Positions 37,601 to 49,880 of a stretch of 64,000 nt of DNA are shown in pieces; position 1 is the stretch's first letter, and each line of letters begins with the position of its first letter. The position numbers and the translations under genes were made by a program. The notes below the pieces were generated by a model. It did no database searches and was not told the DNA's origin. It was given only the letters and a program-made list of their open reading frames with translations. The stretch lies in contig NC_088307.1 of the NCBI RefSeq assembly GCF_032854445.1, positions 29,606,484 to 29,670,483 of the forward strand. The letters run 5' to 3'. Origin of the DNA: Liolophura sinensis (lineage: Eukaryota; Mollusca; Polyplacophora; Chitonida; Chitonidae).

Positions 37601-38720
37601 AACAGGTATATCGGTGGCGCTTTGATTGCAACTGTTCATGTGTCCAGCGTGGCGATCCACTTTAACACGAGGAACTTGCCTCCAAACTCGGAGTTCAAAT
37701 AAATTAGACACAATCGTCCAGAAATTCTGGGCTCTTCGTCGATATTTACTTCCAAGAAAGTCATACTCATTGTTAAACTTAAGAAACTTCAGGTGAAGAC
37801 GATTGATTACATAACCGAGACAAACCAGTTCTTGCAGTAACAACTTGTAAGACGTAGCATGTTTTTTTTTATCCAAACATTCCCAAAGTGGCGTGTAACA
37901 CAAACCAAAATGAACTCAGAAAATACTAACAGTTAAAAATTAGGACAAAACTATGCAAGGAACAGCAGTGAACTGTTTCTCATTCAAGCTGAAAATTCAC
38001 AACAATGCTCAAGGCAATCGAATGAGATCGGTATTGAAAAATTATCTAACATGCTTGTATATAAGTTGTCAATAAAAAGTATGTATATCAATTGCGCATT
38101 TATTTGTTTCAATTACGGTTCTGTTTGCTTCAAGTGGGAAGTTTTGGTTTTAATGCAGCTTTGTACTCTACGACAATACAAATTGAAAAGCAGAAAACTG
38201 TTATGACAGGTAATCATAATTATGATATAGAGGGAATTGTTCAAATGTCATAAACACGGTGTACAATCTTGCAAACAATTCTTATATGACTTGATAGCTG
38301 TGTAATCAGAAAAGGGGCAAAGACGTTTAATGTGAACTGTTTCCTTACTGTAGTTTTATCCATCTAAACGAGCGACTTGTGTCATGTGAATTAATGTGGA
38401 ACCTTCCAGTGCTGTAACTGTCTCAGAATCAGCTCTTACAAATGTCCGGAGTGCGGTCATGGAACAAACAGAAAGCTCAAACATTACACGATAAGTATAC
38501 AATCCAACTACATTGTTGACAAATACAAGAAGCGAACTATGTATTACAAAGTAACAAATAGTTTATTAGTTATAGGGAGAGCGGATAATAACAAAATATA
38601 AATGTACAAAATATAATAAGGTAACAAATGTAAATCTATCTAATAAAAGTTCATAGAACGTAACAAGCTGCTAAATGCAAGTTAATCAAATAGTTATCGT
38701 GCTTCACAAAGCCAACTGGG

Positions 38721-39538
38721 TCAAAGGAGGAGGGTATCTAGTGACGCTGCAAAAACATCAAGACGATTGTCTGAGATCAGAGATGTATTTAGCCCTCCTG
38801 CTGACAAGGTCTCCACAAGTGGCCCGCCACGACCAAAGACTGTGCCGTCCGCCCAAATATCCTGTGAAAATCAAGGCAATGTTACAGTTCTGTTCATTTG
38901 ATCTTTGGCAGTTTTTGTTGATTTATATAAAGGGGATGTCTGGGGAAACTCAGTTTTCTAGAAACATTTAACTGTATCAATAAAGTTTATAAAAATAATA
39001 CATAAAACCCTACTAACATAAAAATTAAATACTAAACATGACTTGCCTGATTAAGAGATGAGAAAAACGGAAATGAGTTGGATAGACTTGGTGCAGGCAA
39101 AACACAAGCTTGACAGTCGGAGACTGGGATATTTTCGTTCAGTGCAAAACCACCACTGTTACCTATGGCGTTAAACAGGCAAGGAAATTCATCCACGGCC
39201 ACAACATTTGGTTTCTCTTCACACAAAAGCGGGTTGAGATAGGCTATGTACTTTGTGGCCTCCCTCAAAATATTTATTTTCGACTCCTTTGGACTGCTTC
39301 GTGTACTAGGAATACAGCGCCTTAAAGATTCCAATTCAAAGTTAAGATTCTCTACTCTTCTTTTTTCTCTCAAGTTACGACGTTTAACAAACTCATAGGG
39401 TCGCTCGGAGTGGGGAATGTGTCGTCTTTTTCGTCTGGGCCATTTTGTCCTTCTGGAAGTGAGAACAGAGTCGTCACTTCCGGATGGCGGAGAGAGAAAG
39501 GGAAAGTCGGAGGATGTGATATTGGTCTGAACTTCCAT
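38721..39538 (-). CDS. bHLH transcription factor, array copy 6 (two exons, altered tail)
   Basis: Exon 1 is 39538-39047 (164 codons), only 12 substitutions from copy 4. The 185-bp intron is strongly diverged but keeps the CAG|GCAAGT donor; the acceptor is TTTTCACAG. Exon 2 (38861-38721) keeps the first 30 residues, then diverges and ends at TGA after 46 residues, giving a 210-residue product. Helix 2 carries a Gln to Pro change (Leu-Asn-Pro-Leu-Leu) near its C-terminal end, which could weaken dimerisation. The contrast between the conserved exon 1 and the diverged intron and exon 2 is abrupt. Confidence 0.68.
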
Positions 39539-39684
39539 GATGGTCAGTTTTAGTGAGGGATGGATCTGACAGACAAGGAGAGCTGGAGTCGGAATGTCTA
39601 GACTAACTGTCCAGACTGGTATATATACCAGAGACAGCCTCGATGTAGAAACGATCAAGAGGTCAGCAGGCGGAGGTCAAAGTT
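39539..39684 (-). promoter_or_regulatory. bHLH copy 6 core promoter
   Basis: Perfect TATA palindrome at 39616-39631, GTCTAGAC downstream of it, and AGGTCA half-sites at 39660-39665 and 39674-39679 (8-bp spacer). Confidence 0.72.
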
Positions 39685-41022
39685 TGAACGATAGGGGAAA
39701 TACGAAACAATCAAAATATGACATGTTGTCCAGACGTCATTAATGTGATTCTTAAACTCTTTACGTAATCAAACCCAGGAAAAAATCCTGGCGTTTTTTG
39801 AGATCTCAAGAAAACTGAGGATTAAACAGTCAGAGTCAGATCTTTACGTAGAATTTTCTTAGCCAGTTATTCTGTCCCAAGAAATCAGCTTGGAGGGTTA
39901 TATATTTAGCTGTCTAGACATCATTAACTTAAAGTGAACAAATGTGATTACCAATAAAAATGTTGTGAACAAATAAGCTTTTCTGATAATCTCAGTGTGA
40001 CGTGAACGTTCAGTGCGCTCGGCAAGGTGGCTAAAATGCCAGCATGTGAGTCAAAGGTCGCGGTTTAACTACGAGGATAAATGCGGATTATTTGTCTAGA
40101 CGTTATCATTCATCCAGAATCAAATGTTAACAGATCGTGACCAGAATAAGACAAGTCGGCCATGCTGCTAGGAATTGTTGCGTCATTCCGAAATTAGGGG
40201 CAAGCATCTTTATATGTGTAAATGTTTGCAAAGAGAAAAAAACTGACCATACACTAGGTAAACTTTTTGATATGTTGTTGAGCAAAGTCAAAGCTGCATG
40301 TCTTGGTATGACACTGCACCGTATAAAACCTAGGAGATATATACTGTTGGAGTTGAGGTTGACAAATTCACTACAAACTAAGAAAAATCAGTGCGCTGGT
40401 GTGACTTTTAGGGCACAGGCCCGGTTAAGCCTGATCAACCCTGTTCCAATCAGACATTTATGTATGAGATGTAAATTGTCCTGGGGCCTGTTTGGAAGGA
40501 TATTTTACATGACTGTTCCCTAACCAGTGCCCGCCTTCCACCCACTTCTCGCCCACCCCTGAATCATTCACCCGTAAATCTGCCAGTCCCCACGCACAAA
40601 GTACCCTTTGCAATTAGATAGGAAATCTTTCCACGTCTGTGCAGCAATTAGGTGTAATTTTTCATGCAGATATACAAATAAAATTTACTTAAATACGAAG
40701 CTTAATTACCAAGAACATGTGCGTCAAAAATTGAAGTGATGTGCTTATACTTTTTGATATATCGAAAGACAAAAGTAGAGTTAAAAGCAGACATTGGTAT
40801 TTTAAGGCGTTTTCTAGAGGAAATCCTCTTCAAAATAAAGATATAATTACGGGAATCAAAGTCATTTACACGTAATTGTGGTCTAGTTAAAGAGTAGTAT
40901 GCTACAAGAAAATATCATGTTTGTTGACGCAATCATACTATGAATGCACAGAAAAGTTGAATAAGTGAGAAATTTAAAGGAACCGTACATTCACAATAAT
41001 ATTTCATGGTTTGTTGCTCATT

Positions 41023-41104
41023 GTCCCCACTGGTCTATTGGTAACATACACGCTTTGAGAACCTTTAGTGTGACAGGACAACGAGCTTGATTCCCATCAC
41101 GGCA
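41023..41104 (+). repeat. tRNA-like element, unit 6
   Basis: Orthologue of the element at 12903, with the TGGTCTATTGG variant. Confidence 0.5.
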
Positions 41105-42901
41105 TAATTGTTCTTTTTATGAGTGTTAACCGAACTGCTGTAATAGAAGAGTGAGTAGGGGGCTAAAATGAACAACACAGCAATTCTATACAGATTATAT
41201 ACGGTGTTTTTCTGAGGAAAGGTCAATAAGCTGTAAAACTTTAGCTTGGTAATAATTGTAATATAAAACATCTAGAATATATTCACGGTATAATTAGTCA
41301 GACAAAACCTGTTTCAAATACAAACATTAGACGGAAAATCACATCATCCATTGGATTTAATGGCATACAGTGGGCTGATGGTGAGCAACAAATATTTTAG
41401 CATGACCTCTTCTATCAGCTGCACCTAGTACAATACAACTTCAACCGCATTCAGGGGAAGCCATTTTGTCATTTAGGTCACCTTGGGCAGTTTGGCAATT
41501 GACCCAAGGGAACGATTTCCTATCTAGTTGCCAGGGATTCTCTTATTGGCAAACGTCACTGTTGCGATAGATCGCATCTGTCGTCAGGTATATGTATAAA
41601 TTTATTTATATTTATTAAAATTTTTACATCCGTCGACACGTACAAGGCGTCATTAAATATCAGTGTCCCAGGTCAATCATAATGAGGCCAATTCCCAAAC
41701 GACGTTCAACTCACACAAAAACATAAGTGAAAAATTATAAAAAGCAAATAACAATCCCACTCTTTGTATAGCATTTTATTTTTTATTTGATTCATTATTT
41801 TTTTTTTTTTGAGCTATTGGGCCAGTGTCTGATCTACATTTTCCTTCTGCTTACATCGCAGCATGCACTATTATTATTTGGAAAGGATAAAAAGGTCACC
41901 ATGCTGAGGTCATATTTTCATTAGTAAGGGGAAAAAAACAATAAAAATATCTCATTTTGTCCAGACGTCATTAAAGTGTTTCTTAAACTCTTTACGTAAT
42001 CAACCTCAGGAAGTAATTATGGCGTTTTATTTGTCTAGATGTCAACACAACTGAGCATTAAGGAGTTATAATCAGATTTTACGTAGAATTTGTTCTGCGA
42101 GTTCTCAAGCACATGAAATCAGCATGGAGTGTGATATAATTATCTGTCTGGACGTTATTAACGTGAAGTGAACAAATCTAGTTACAAATGAAAATGTTAT
42201 AAACAAGTTGTAAGCGTTCCTGATAATCTCAGTGTGATGTGAACATTGAATACGCCCAGCAACATGGCCAAAATGTCAGCACGCAGGGATCAAAGTTCAA
42301 GGATCAGCAAGTGCGGATTATCTGTCTAGGCGTTATTACAATCATCGAGAATATAATGTCACCCGAAATGTCACTGAGATCGTGAGCAGAATAAGACAAG
42401 ACGGCCATACTGTCCACCCTCTTCGTCTTGCACAGGTAAATCTGTCAGTCCACCAGCATAAACGACCTGTTGCAACCAGATAGGAAATCGTCCCGTTTCT
42501 GTGCATGAGGTACTTGTATTTTAAGCTAAGTTAATTTGAACCACACAACAAGTTCCTTTTTCCATTTCTTCCTTGATTGTCACGCAGTATGTTTAATCAG
42601 CTTAAATATATCATTGTAAATTTACACAGATTATATACAGTATTCTTCCAATAAAGGCTCAACGATATTTATCTCAGCTAACAGCATATAGTACTATTGC
42701 CCTGAAGAAAAGGGCCACCCTTTTATTAGTTTAGGATCGTAGTGAATGTCGGCTAAAGACACTGTTATACATTCATGGCATAATTCGTTAGACAAAACTT
42801 GTTTCAAATGCCAACATTAAACGGAAAAGTATGTCACCCCAAGCATTTAATGGTATAGAGTAGGCTGATGATTAGCAACGAATATTTTGGCATGGCCTCT
42901 T

Positions 42902-45540
42902 CCAACTGTTACATAACAACTTCAACCGCATACCGGGAAAGCGCATGCGTTATTTCCGTCGCTGTAGGCAGTTTGACAATCGAACCGAGCGACATGAGGC
43001 GAAGTCCCATCTATTTGCCAAGGATCCTCTTATTAGCAAACATCATTGTGACATTGCATGTGTGGTCGGGAATATGTATAAATTTATGTGTCAAAGCGCA
43101 CATCCGTCGACACATAGAAGGCGTCATTAAATACGGATGTTACAGATCAGTAAACACAAGGCCAATTCCCAAACGACGTTTAACACAAACCAAAAGAGAA
43201 TTGAAAAATTGTACAATTTTCTTAAAAAGACAGGCTAAGAACCCGTCTTTAGTTACTGTATTATTTTTTAAAATTTCTTAAATGAGCTTGTGGGGTCAGT
43301 GTCTGATATACCTTTTTCCTTCTGCTTACATTGTAGCCTGCAGTGTTATTCAGTCGGGCGTTCTCGAGACTTTAGTGTCATTGTACATACAGTATATATT
43401 GTGGAAATACGCATCGTTGTTAGGGTTAAAAACATTCATCGCCTGCTCGCTATCACAAACGCTAGCGTTAACCCGCCCTCCCGGAGAAGTTACATCTTCA
43501 GAGATAGTTGGTGAAAATCATCGTCAGCGTTACGTGCCCACTACAGCTTGTCAATTTTCGGCCTGTCATCCGCTTAGCTGTTGTTTCAACAATTTGGCGG
43601 ACTGACTGGCCTAAGGAAGCCGAATATTCCATCCGTATTTGGACGCGGTCATCTGTAAGAGGCTGTGTGTTTTTACAATTATTTGTATTGTTTTGTGCAT
43701 TATTGTCTGCTGCATTATTTAACAATTTTTGTTTAAATATGTATTGGACTTATTCAAGCGTCCTCGTGTTTCTTTGTATGGTCTTGTGTAAGGCCTATCG
43801 CTGATGTGTGATTGAAACAAGCCAGTTGTGAATCACCCCCTGGTAGGAATACTAGACCGTATAATGCATAGAGACACAGTCGACAGCTTTCAATGATGTT
43901 GGAAAGACGCAATGAAGGCTGTATGCGTATGAGTGAAATCAGTATTCAAATAATATTCCAAGCTCATATGGAAGTTTTCGATAATAAAACAGGTATATCG
44001 GTGGCGCTTTGATTGCAACTGTTCATGTGTCCAGCGTGGCGATCCACTTTAACACGAGGAACTTGCCTCCAAACTCGGAGTTCAAATAAATTAGACACAA
44101 TCGTCCAGAAATTCTGGGCGCTCTTTGTGTAATGACGGTTAATGGAATAACCATGGCATGTTAGTTTTGCAGCAACAGCTTGTAAGACAAAGCAAGTTTT
44201 TCCATCCAAGCACTCCCAAAGTGGCGTGTAACACAAAGTAAAAAAGAACTGAGATTCAATTAAGCACGATGAATATTCCTATAGCCCCGCGGTTCAAATA
44301 AATTAGACACAATCGTCCAGAAATTCTGGGCGCTTTGTCGATATTTACTTCCAAGAAAGTCATACTCATTGTAAAACTTAAGAAACTTCAGGTGAAGACG
44401 ATTGATTACATAACCATGACAAACCAGTTCTTGCACAAACAACTTGTAAGACGTAGCATGTTTTTTTTTATCCAAACATTCCCAAAGTGGCGTGTAACAC
44501 AAACCAAAATGAACTAAGAAAATACAGTTTGAAATTAGGACGAAACTATGAAAAGAACAGCAGTCAGCTGTTTCTCATTGAAGCTGAAAATTCACAACAA
44601 TGCTCAAGGCAATCGAATGAGATCGGTATTGAAAAATTCTCTAACATGCTTGTATATAAGTTGTTAATACGAATATGCATATCAATTGCGAATTTATTTG
44701 TTTCAATTACGGTTCTGTCTGCTTCAAGTGGGACGTTTTGGCTTTCATGCAGCTTTGTACTCTACGACAATACAAATTGAAAAGCACAAAACTGTTATGA
44801 CAGGTAATCATAATTATGATATAGAGGGAATTGTTCAAATGTCATAAACACGGTGTACAATCTTGCAATCCTCTTGTACGATCAAGAGGACAGCAGGCGG
44901 AGGCCAAAGTTTGAACGATAAGAGAAATAAAAAAAAACCAATTAAAATATGACATGTTGTACAGACGTCATTAAAGTGTTTCTTAAACTCTTTAGGTATT
45001 CAAACTCGGAAATAATCAAGCCGTTTTATTTGTCTAGATGTCAACAAAACTGAGAATTAAGCAGAAAATTTTCTCTCTGCGAGTTATTCAGGCACAAGAA
45101 ATGAGCATGGAGGGTTATATAATTAGCTGTCCAGACGTCATTACCTTTAAGTGAACAATAGTGATTACAAATAAAAATGTTGTGAACAAGTTGTGAGCGT
45201 TTCTAATAAGGTCAAAGGTCAAAGATCGCTGTTGATCTACGTGGATAAATGAGGATTATCTCTCTAGGCACTATCTAACTCCCAGAATTCAAGGGCAAAG
45301 GTTAACAGATCGTGACCAGAATAAGACAGGTCGGTCATGCTGGTAGGAATTGTTGCCTCGTTCCGAAATCAGAAGCAAACGTATTCATAAGTGTCAGTGT
45401 TTGCCAATGAGAATAAAATTGATCGTCCACTAGGTAGACTTTTGAATATGTTGCGGAGTGTTGGTATGACACTGCACCGTACAAAACTAGGGTGATATAT
45501 AGTCTTGGACCTGAAGTTGACAAATTCACTACATACAAAG
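42902..45540. repeat. Array unit 7, truncated
   Basis: Matches unit 6 to about 44,090, then contains a local duplication: a segment around GACACAATCGTCCAGAAATTC occurs at about 44,095 and 44,305. At about 44,880 the sequence jumps to upstream-flank sequence (AGAGGACAGCAGGCGGAGG...) without SINE, bHLH exons or TATA box. A perfect DR1 (AGGTCA-A-AGGTCA) occurs at about 45,210-45,222. No gene is supportable. Confidence 0.7.
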
Positions 45541-46523
45541 GATCGCCTAGATCATTCCCTGCGAATGTTTAGGTCCCAAGATTTACAATGAGTATAAATC
45601 TCTTGTAAGTAAATATCGACAGAGCACCCGGAATTTCTTGACGATTGTGCCTAATTCATTTGAACCATGGGGTTATGGGCATATTCATCGTGTTTCATTG
45701 AATCTTAGACCTTTCTTCCTTTGTGTTACACACCGCTTTGGGAATGTTTGGATGGAAAAGCTTGCTTTCTCTTACAACTTACAACTGTCATGGTTATTCC
45801 ATTAACCGTCTTTACCCAAAGAGCGCCCAGAATTTCTGGACGATTGTGTCTATTTCAGTTAAACCCCGGGGTATGGGCATATTAACGTAAAGCCATTTTT
45901 AGGGTAAACTGGATTGAAATGTACCTAATCGCATTAAGAGACAATGGGCGATGCAAGCTCCAAAATAATGTCTCAAAAATATAGCACGTGGAAAACACAC
46001 GTTATTACAAAGTGCTCTGTACAGAGAACAAAGTACAACTGACTAGTGTTAAAAGGGGTGAAAACCCATATCTCCAAACCCATCAAAATTCTTCTCAGTG
46101 GATGACAGTAAATAAAACTGCTCTCAAGTGCACTCGAGTAAATGACTGTGAGCTTCACAACTCCATCACTCATTTGTGTCAACTTACGTAGAGGAAATAG
46201 TAGATGGTTTGATCGTAAACATGTTCACAACACCTATGTATATTTCCAGAAGGTGTACTCTATGTACAATGACAATAAGGTCTCAAATACCGAAGTCTCG
46301 GGAACGTTTGACTGAATTATAGTGGAGACTATAACATAGGCAGAGGGAAAATGTAGATCAGACACTGACCCTACAGCTCAACAAAAATAAATAAATGAAT
46401 AAAAAAAACACACACAAAGACAGGGTGCGTGGCATACTTTTTAGAATTTTCATGTCTGCTTTGCTGTGTGCGTTAAACGTGGTTTGGGAATTGGCTTATT
46501 GACCTGGAGCATCATTCTTTAAT

Positions 46524-46608
46524 GACGCCTTGTATGTGTCGACGCCTGGTATGTGTCGACGCCTTGTTTGTGTAGACGCCTTGTATGTGTCGACGCCTTG
46601 TATGTGTA
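46524..46608. repeat. 17-bp tandem repeat, about five copies
   Basis: GACGCCTTGTATGTGTC repeated with small changes, expanded from a single copy present in ordinary units. Confidence 0.88.
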
Positions 46609-47181
46609 GAACAACGTACGCTTCAACGTATAAATTTATACATATACCTGACGATAGATGCAATCTTAAAATGACGATTGCTAATAAGAGGATCCCTGGC
46701 AACTAAATGGGAAATCGTTCCACTGTCGCTCGGGTCGATTGCCAAACTGCCTATAGTGACCTAAATGACACAAGGGCTTCCCTGGTATGCGGTTGAAGTT
46801 GTTATGTAATAGGTGTAGCCGATGGAAGAGGCCATGGTAAAATATTCGGTGCTAACCATCAGCCCACTGTATGCCGTTAAATGCATAGGATGATATCATT
46901 TTCCGTCTAATGTTGGTATTTGAAACAGGTTTTGTCTGACGAATTAAACCGTGAATATATGCCAGTGGTTTTATTATACAGTTATGAGGAAGATAAACTG
47001 ATAAACAGGTGCTGCCTGTCTCAATGTAATTGTACGATATGCTGTTAGCTGAAGTAAATAGCGTTGAGCTTTCATTGGAAGAATACTGTATATAATCTGC
47101 ATAGAATTATGTTTTTCAATTTTACCCCTACGTACTCCTCCATTACCGCACCTCGTTTAACACTCGTAAAAAGAACAATTA

Positions 47182-47263
47182 TGCTGTGATGGGAATCGAG
47201 CTCGTTGTCTTGTCACTCTTAAAATTTTCAAAACATGCTAGTAACCATAAGACCAATGTGGAC
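47182..47263 (-). repeat. tRNA-like element, inverted block
   Basis: Minus-strand homologue of the element at 5056. Its B-box-like GCTCGATTCCC is the closest to consensus of all copies. Confidence 0.5.
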
Positions 47264-48110
47264 AATGAGTAACAATCATCAAATATTATTTTGAATGTAC
47301 AGTTCCTCTAAACTTCTCACTTTTTTCATTTTTGTCGACAGATAAAAATATAATTTGCGTCAACCAAAACGATACTTCGCTATAACATACTACTCCCTAA
47401 CTAGACACCAATGATTAGGAATTGATTGTGTCTCACGTAATCAAACTTTTATTATGAATAGAATTGGCTCAGGAAAACTCCTTAAAATAGCAATATCTGC
47501 ATTTAACCCGTCGATTGTCTTTCTATACATCACAGGGTATAAGTATATCACTTCAATTTTTCATGCACATGTTCTTCTGTAATTGGACTTCGTTTTCAAG
47601 TAAATTTAACCGGCGAATCATTAAGGGGTGGACGGGAAGTGGACGGGAGCCGGGCAGTTGTTAGGGAAGAGTCATGTAAAATATCCTTTTACAAACAGGC
47701 CCCAGGTCAGTTTAGCATTCATACATAAATGTCCGATTGGAACAAGGTTGATCAGGCTAAAAGGCACAACAGCGCACTGATTTTCCTTCGTATGTAGTGA
47801 ATTTGTCAAATTCAACCCCAAGAGTATATATCCCCCAGGTTTTTCACGGTGCAGTGTCATACCAACACATGCATCTTGGACTTTGTTCAACAACATATCA
47901 AAAAGTTTACCTAGTGTATGGTCAGTTATTTTACACATATGAGTATGTTTGCTCCTGTTTTCGGAACGAGACAACAATTCCTACCAGAAAAGCCGACTTA
48001 CTTATTCTCGTCATGAACTGTTAACCTTTCACCAGATTCTGGATGACTGTAACGATGTCTAGACGGATAATTCTCAGTTATCCTCGTTGTTGATCGCCTT
48101 TAAAATTAGA

Positions 48111-49424
48111 TGTGAACTCGTCCCAATTCTGTGCAGCAATAAGGCGTCACTTTTTAATACAGACATACAAGTAAAATTTACTTGAGTGATGTGACTTATA
48201 CTTTTTGAGTTAAAAGCAAATTTCACTATTAGGCGGTTTCTTCAGGGAATTCTCTTTGTAATAAAGATTGAGCTATTTTTCATATTTTTTATTGAACTAT
48301 TGGGTCAGTGTCTGATCTACATTTTCCCTCTGCCTACATTATAGCCTGGACTAATATTTTGTCGAGCCTTCCCGAGACTTCGGTATTTGAGACTTTAGTG
48401 TCATTGTACATATAGTACACATTCTGCAAATATCAATCGGTTTTGTAAACATGTTTATGGTCAAAACACACAGAGTTTTCTTTACGTTAGCTTATGAATA
48501 TGAGCGACGGAGTTGTGAAGCTTGCAGTCATTTACACAAGTCCACTTGTGAGCAGTCTTATTTACTGTCATCCACTGTGATGGATTTTGCTGGGTTTGGA
48601 GACATCGGCTTTTACGCCATTCGACATTAGTCAGTTGTACTCCTTTCCGTGTATATAGCACTTTATGCTGAATTGTAGTCAACTGTTTTCTAGGCGATCG
48701 AATGAAATCAGTATTGAAAGATTATCTAACATTCTTAAAAATCGCTGTCAATAAAAATATGTATAAGAATTGTAAATTTATTTGTTTCAGTTGCGGTTCT
48801 GTTTGCTTCAAGTGGGGCTTTTTAGCTTCAAAAGCAGTTTTGTATCCTATGACAGTAGAGGACAAAACACACAAAACTGTTAAAATAGGTAATCAGAATT
48901 GTGATATAGAGGAGATTGTTAAAATGTCGTGAAACAAGGTTGCAAACATTTCCGATACGACTTTACAGCCGTCCAAACAGAATATGAGCAAAGGTATTTA
49001 TTGTGAACTGTTTGCTTACGGTAGGTTAAAATCCATCTAAAAGAAGGACATGCCTCATGGGAGTTACTCTATGTGGAACCCTCCAGCGCTGTAAGTGTCT
49101 ACGGAAAAGCTTCATAACCAGCTTTTGTGTCGTTTTCAGACCGGAGTGTGGTCATGGAACAAACGGAAATCTCAAACTTTACACGATAAGTGTACAATCC
49201 CCCTAAATTCTTGACAAATACAAGAAGCTAACTATATATTACAAACTACCAAACAGTTTATTAGGTATGGAGAGAACAGACAATAACAAAATGCGAACGT
49301 ACAAAATAAGGAAACAAATATGAATCCCTATCAAATAAATTGTAAAACGTAACAAGCTGCCAAGTGTAAGTTAATCAAATAATTATCGTGCTTCACACAA
49401 CTAACTGGGTTCCCAGACAGAGGT
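48111..49424. other. Degenerate unit sequence, gene-free
   Basis: Diverged plus-orientation array sequence. It includes an open frame at 48,702-48,932 with clustered cysteines (Cys-Lys-Phe-Ile-Cys-Phe-Ser-Cys) and an empty SINE site near 49,262-49,285. No gene is called. Confidence 0.6.
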
Positions 49425-49880
49425 GTTTAGTGACGCTGTACAAACATCAACACGGTTGTCTGTGATCAGAGATGTATTTAACCCTCGTGGTGGCAAGATC
49501 TCCACACGTTTTTTTTTGTGTTTTTTTTTTGGCAATTTTTATTGATTTACATCTGGACAAACTTAATTAGGAGTAAAAGTTAATGCTGTCAATAGATGTT
49601 ACAAAAATAATGCATAAAAAACTACTAACATAAAAAGTAAATATTAAGCATGACTCAAGAGATGAGAAAAACGGAAATGAGTTGGATTGACTTGGTGCAG
49701 GCAAAACACAAGCTTGACAGTTGGACCCTGGGACATTTTCGTCCCGTGCAAAACCACCACTGTTGCCTATGGCGTTAAACAGACAGGGAAAGTCATCCAC
49801 GGCCACAGAAATTGGTTTCTTTGGGTATATATACCAGACACAGCCTCGATGTGGAAACTATCAAGATGTCAAAACGCAGA
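49425..49880 (-). pseudogene. bHLH relic, copy 7, bHLH domain deleted
   Basis: An exon 2 relic (49,425-49,510) is interrupted by a T-rich stretch. The exon 1 tail (about 49,650-49,806, with matches to the FPCLFNAIGN and NENVPxSxCQAC regions) is kept. The GC donor is lost. The coding sequence upstream of the tail, including the whole bHLH domain and ATG, is deleted, so the tail joins directly to the TATA box at about 49,823-49,837. It cannot make a bHLH protein. Confidence 0.85.

Larger units (their letters stand above)
36490..42901. repeat. Array unit 6
   Basis: The sequence from about 33,300 to 38,500 repeats at a 6,412-bp offset, nearly identical over 36,456-37,250 and 42,868-43,660. A 137-codon ATG frame (36,456-36,869) is repeated intact at 42,868-43,281, but other units show a frameshift within the same sequence, so it is not called as a gene. 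The gene-free stretches 36,490-38,720 and 39,685-42,901 hold this diverged unit sequence and one tRNA-like element. Confidence 0.8.
1..44880. repeat. Tandem array of bHLH-bearing units, dimeric higher-order repeat
   Basis: The same long sequence recurs head to tail with starts at about 1, 7964, 14856, 22693, 29597, 36490 and 42902. The bHLH exons recur at spacings of 7843, 6882, 7846, 6971 and 6412 bp. Alternating long and short units mean that copies 1 and 3, and copies 2 and 4, are the closest pairs, 14,725 and 14,728 bp apart. The long/short difference is mostly one 945-bp segment (6771-7715 in the first unit) that is absent from short units. Unit boundaries are arbitrary, set where the window begins. 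Confidence 0.93.
45541..48110 (-). repeat. Inverted block of array-unit sequence
   Basis: Between about 45,541 and 48,110 the unit landmarks run in reverse: the GAAATTCTGGGC block, the 600-850 block, the 72-300 block and the tRNA-like element all read on the minus strand in the expected reversed order. Plus-orientation sequence resumes at about 48,115. No bHLH exon and no supportable gene lie inside. Confidence 0.7.
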
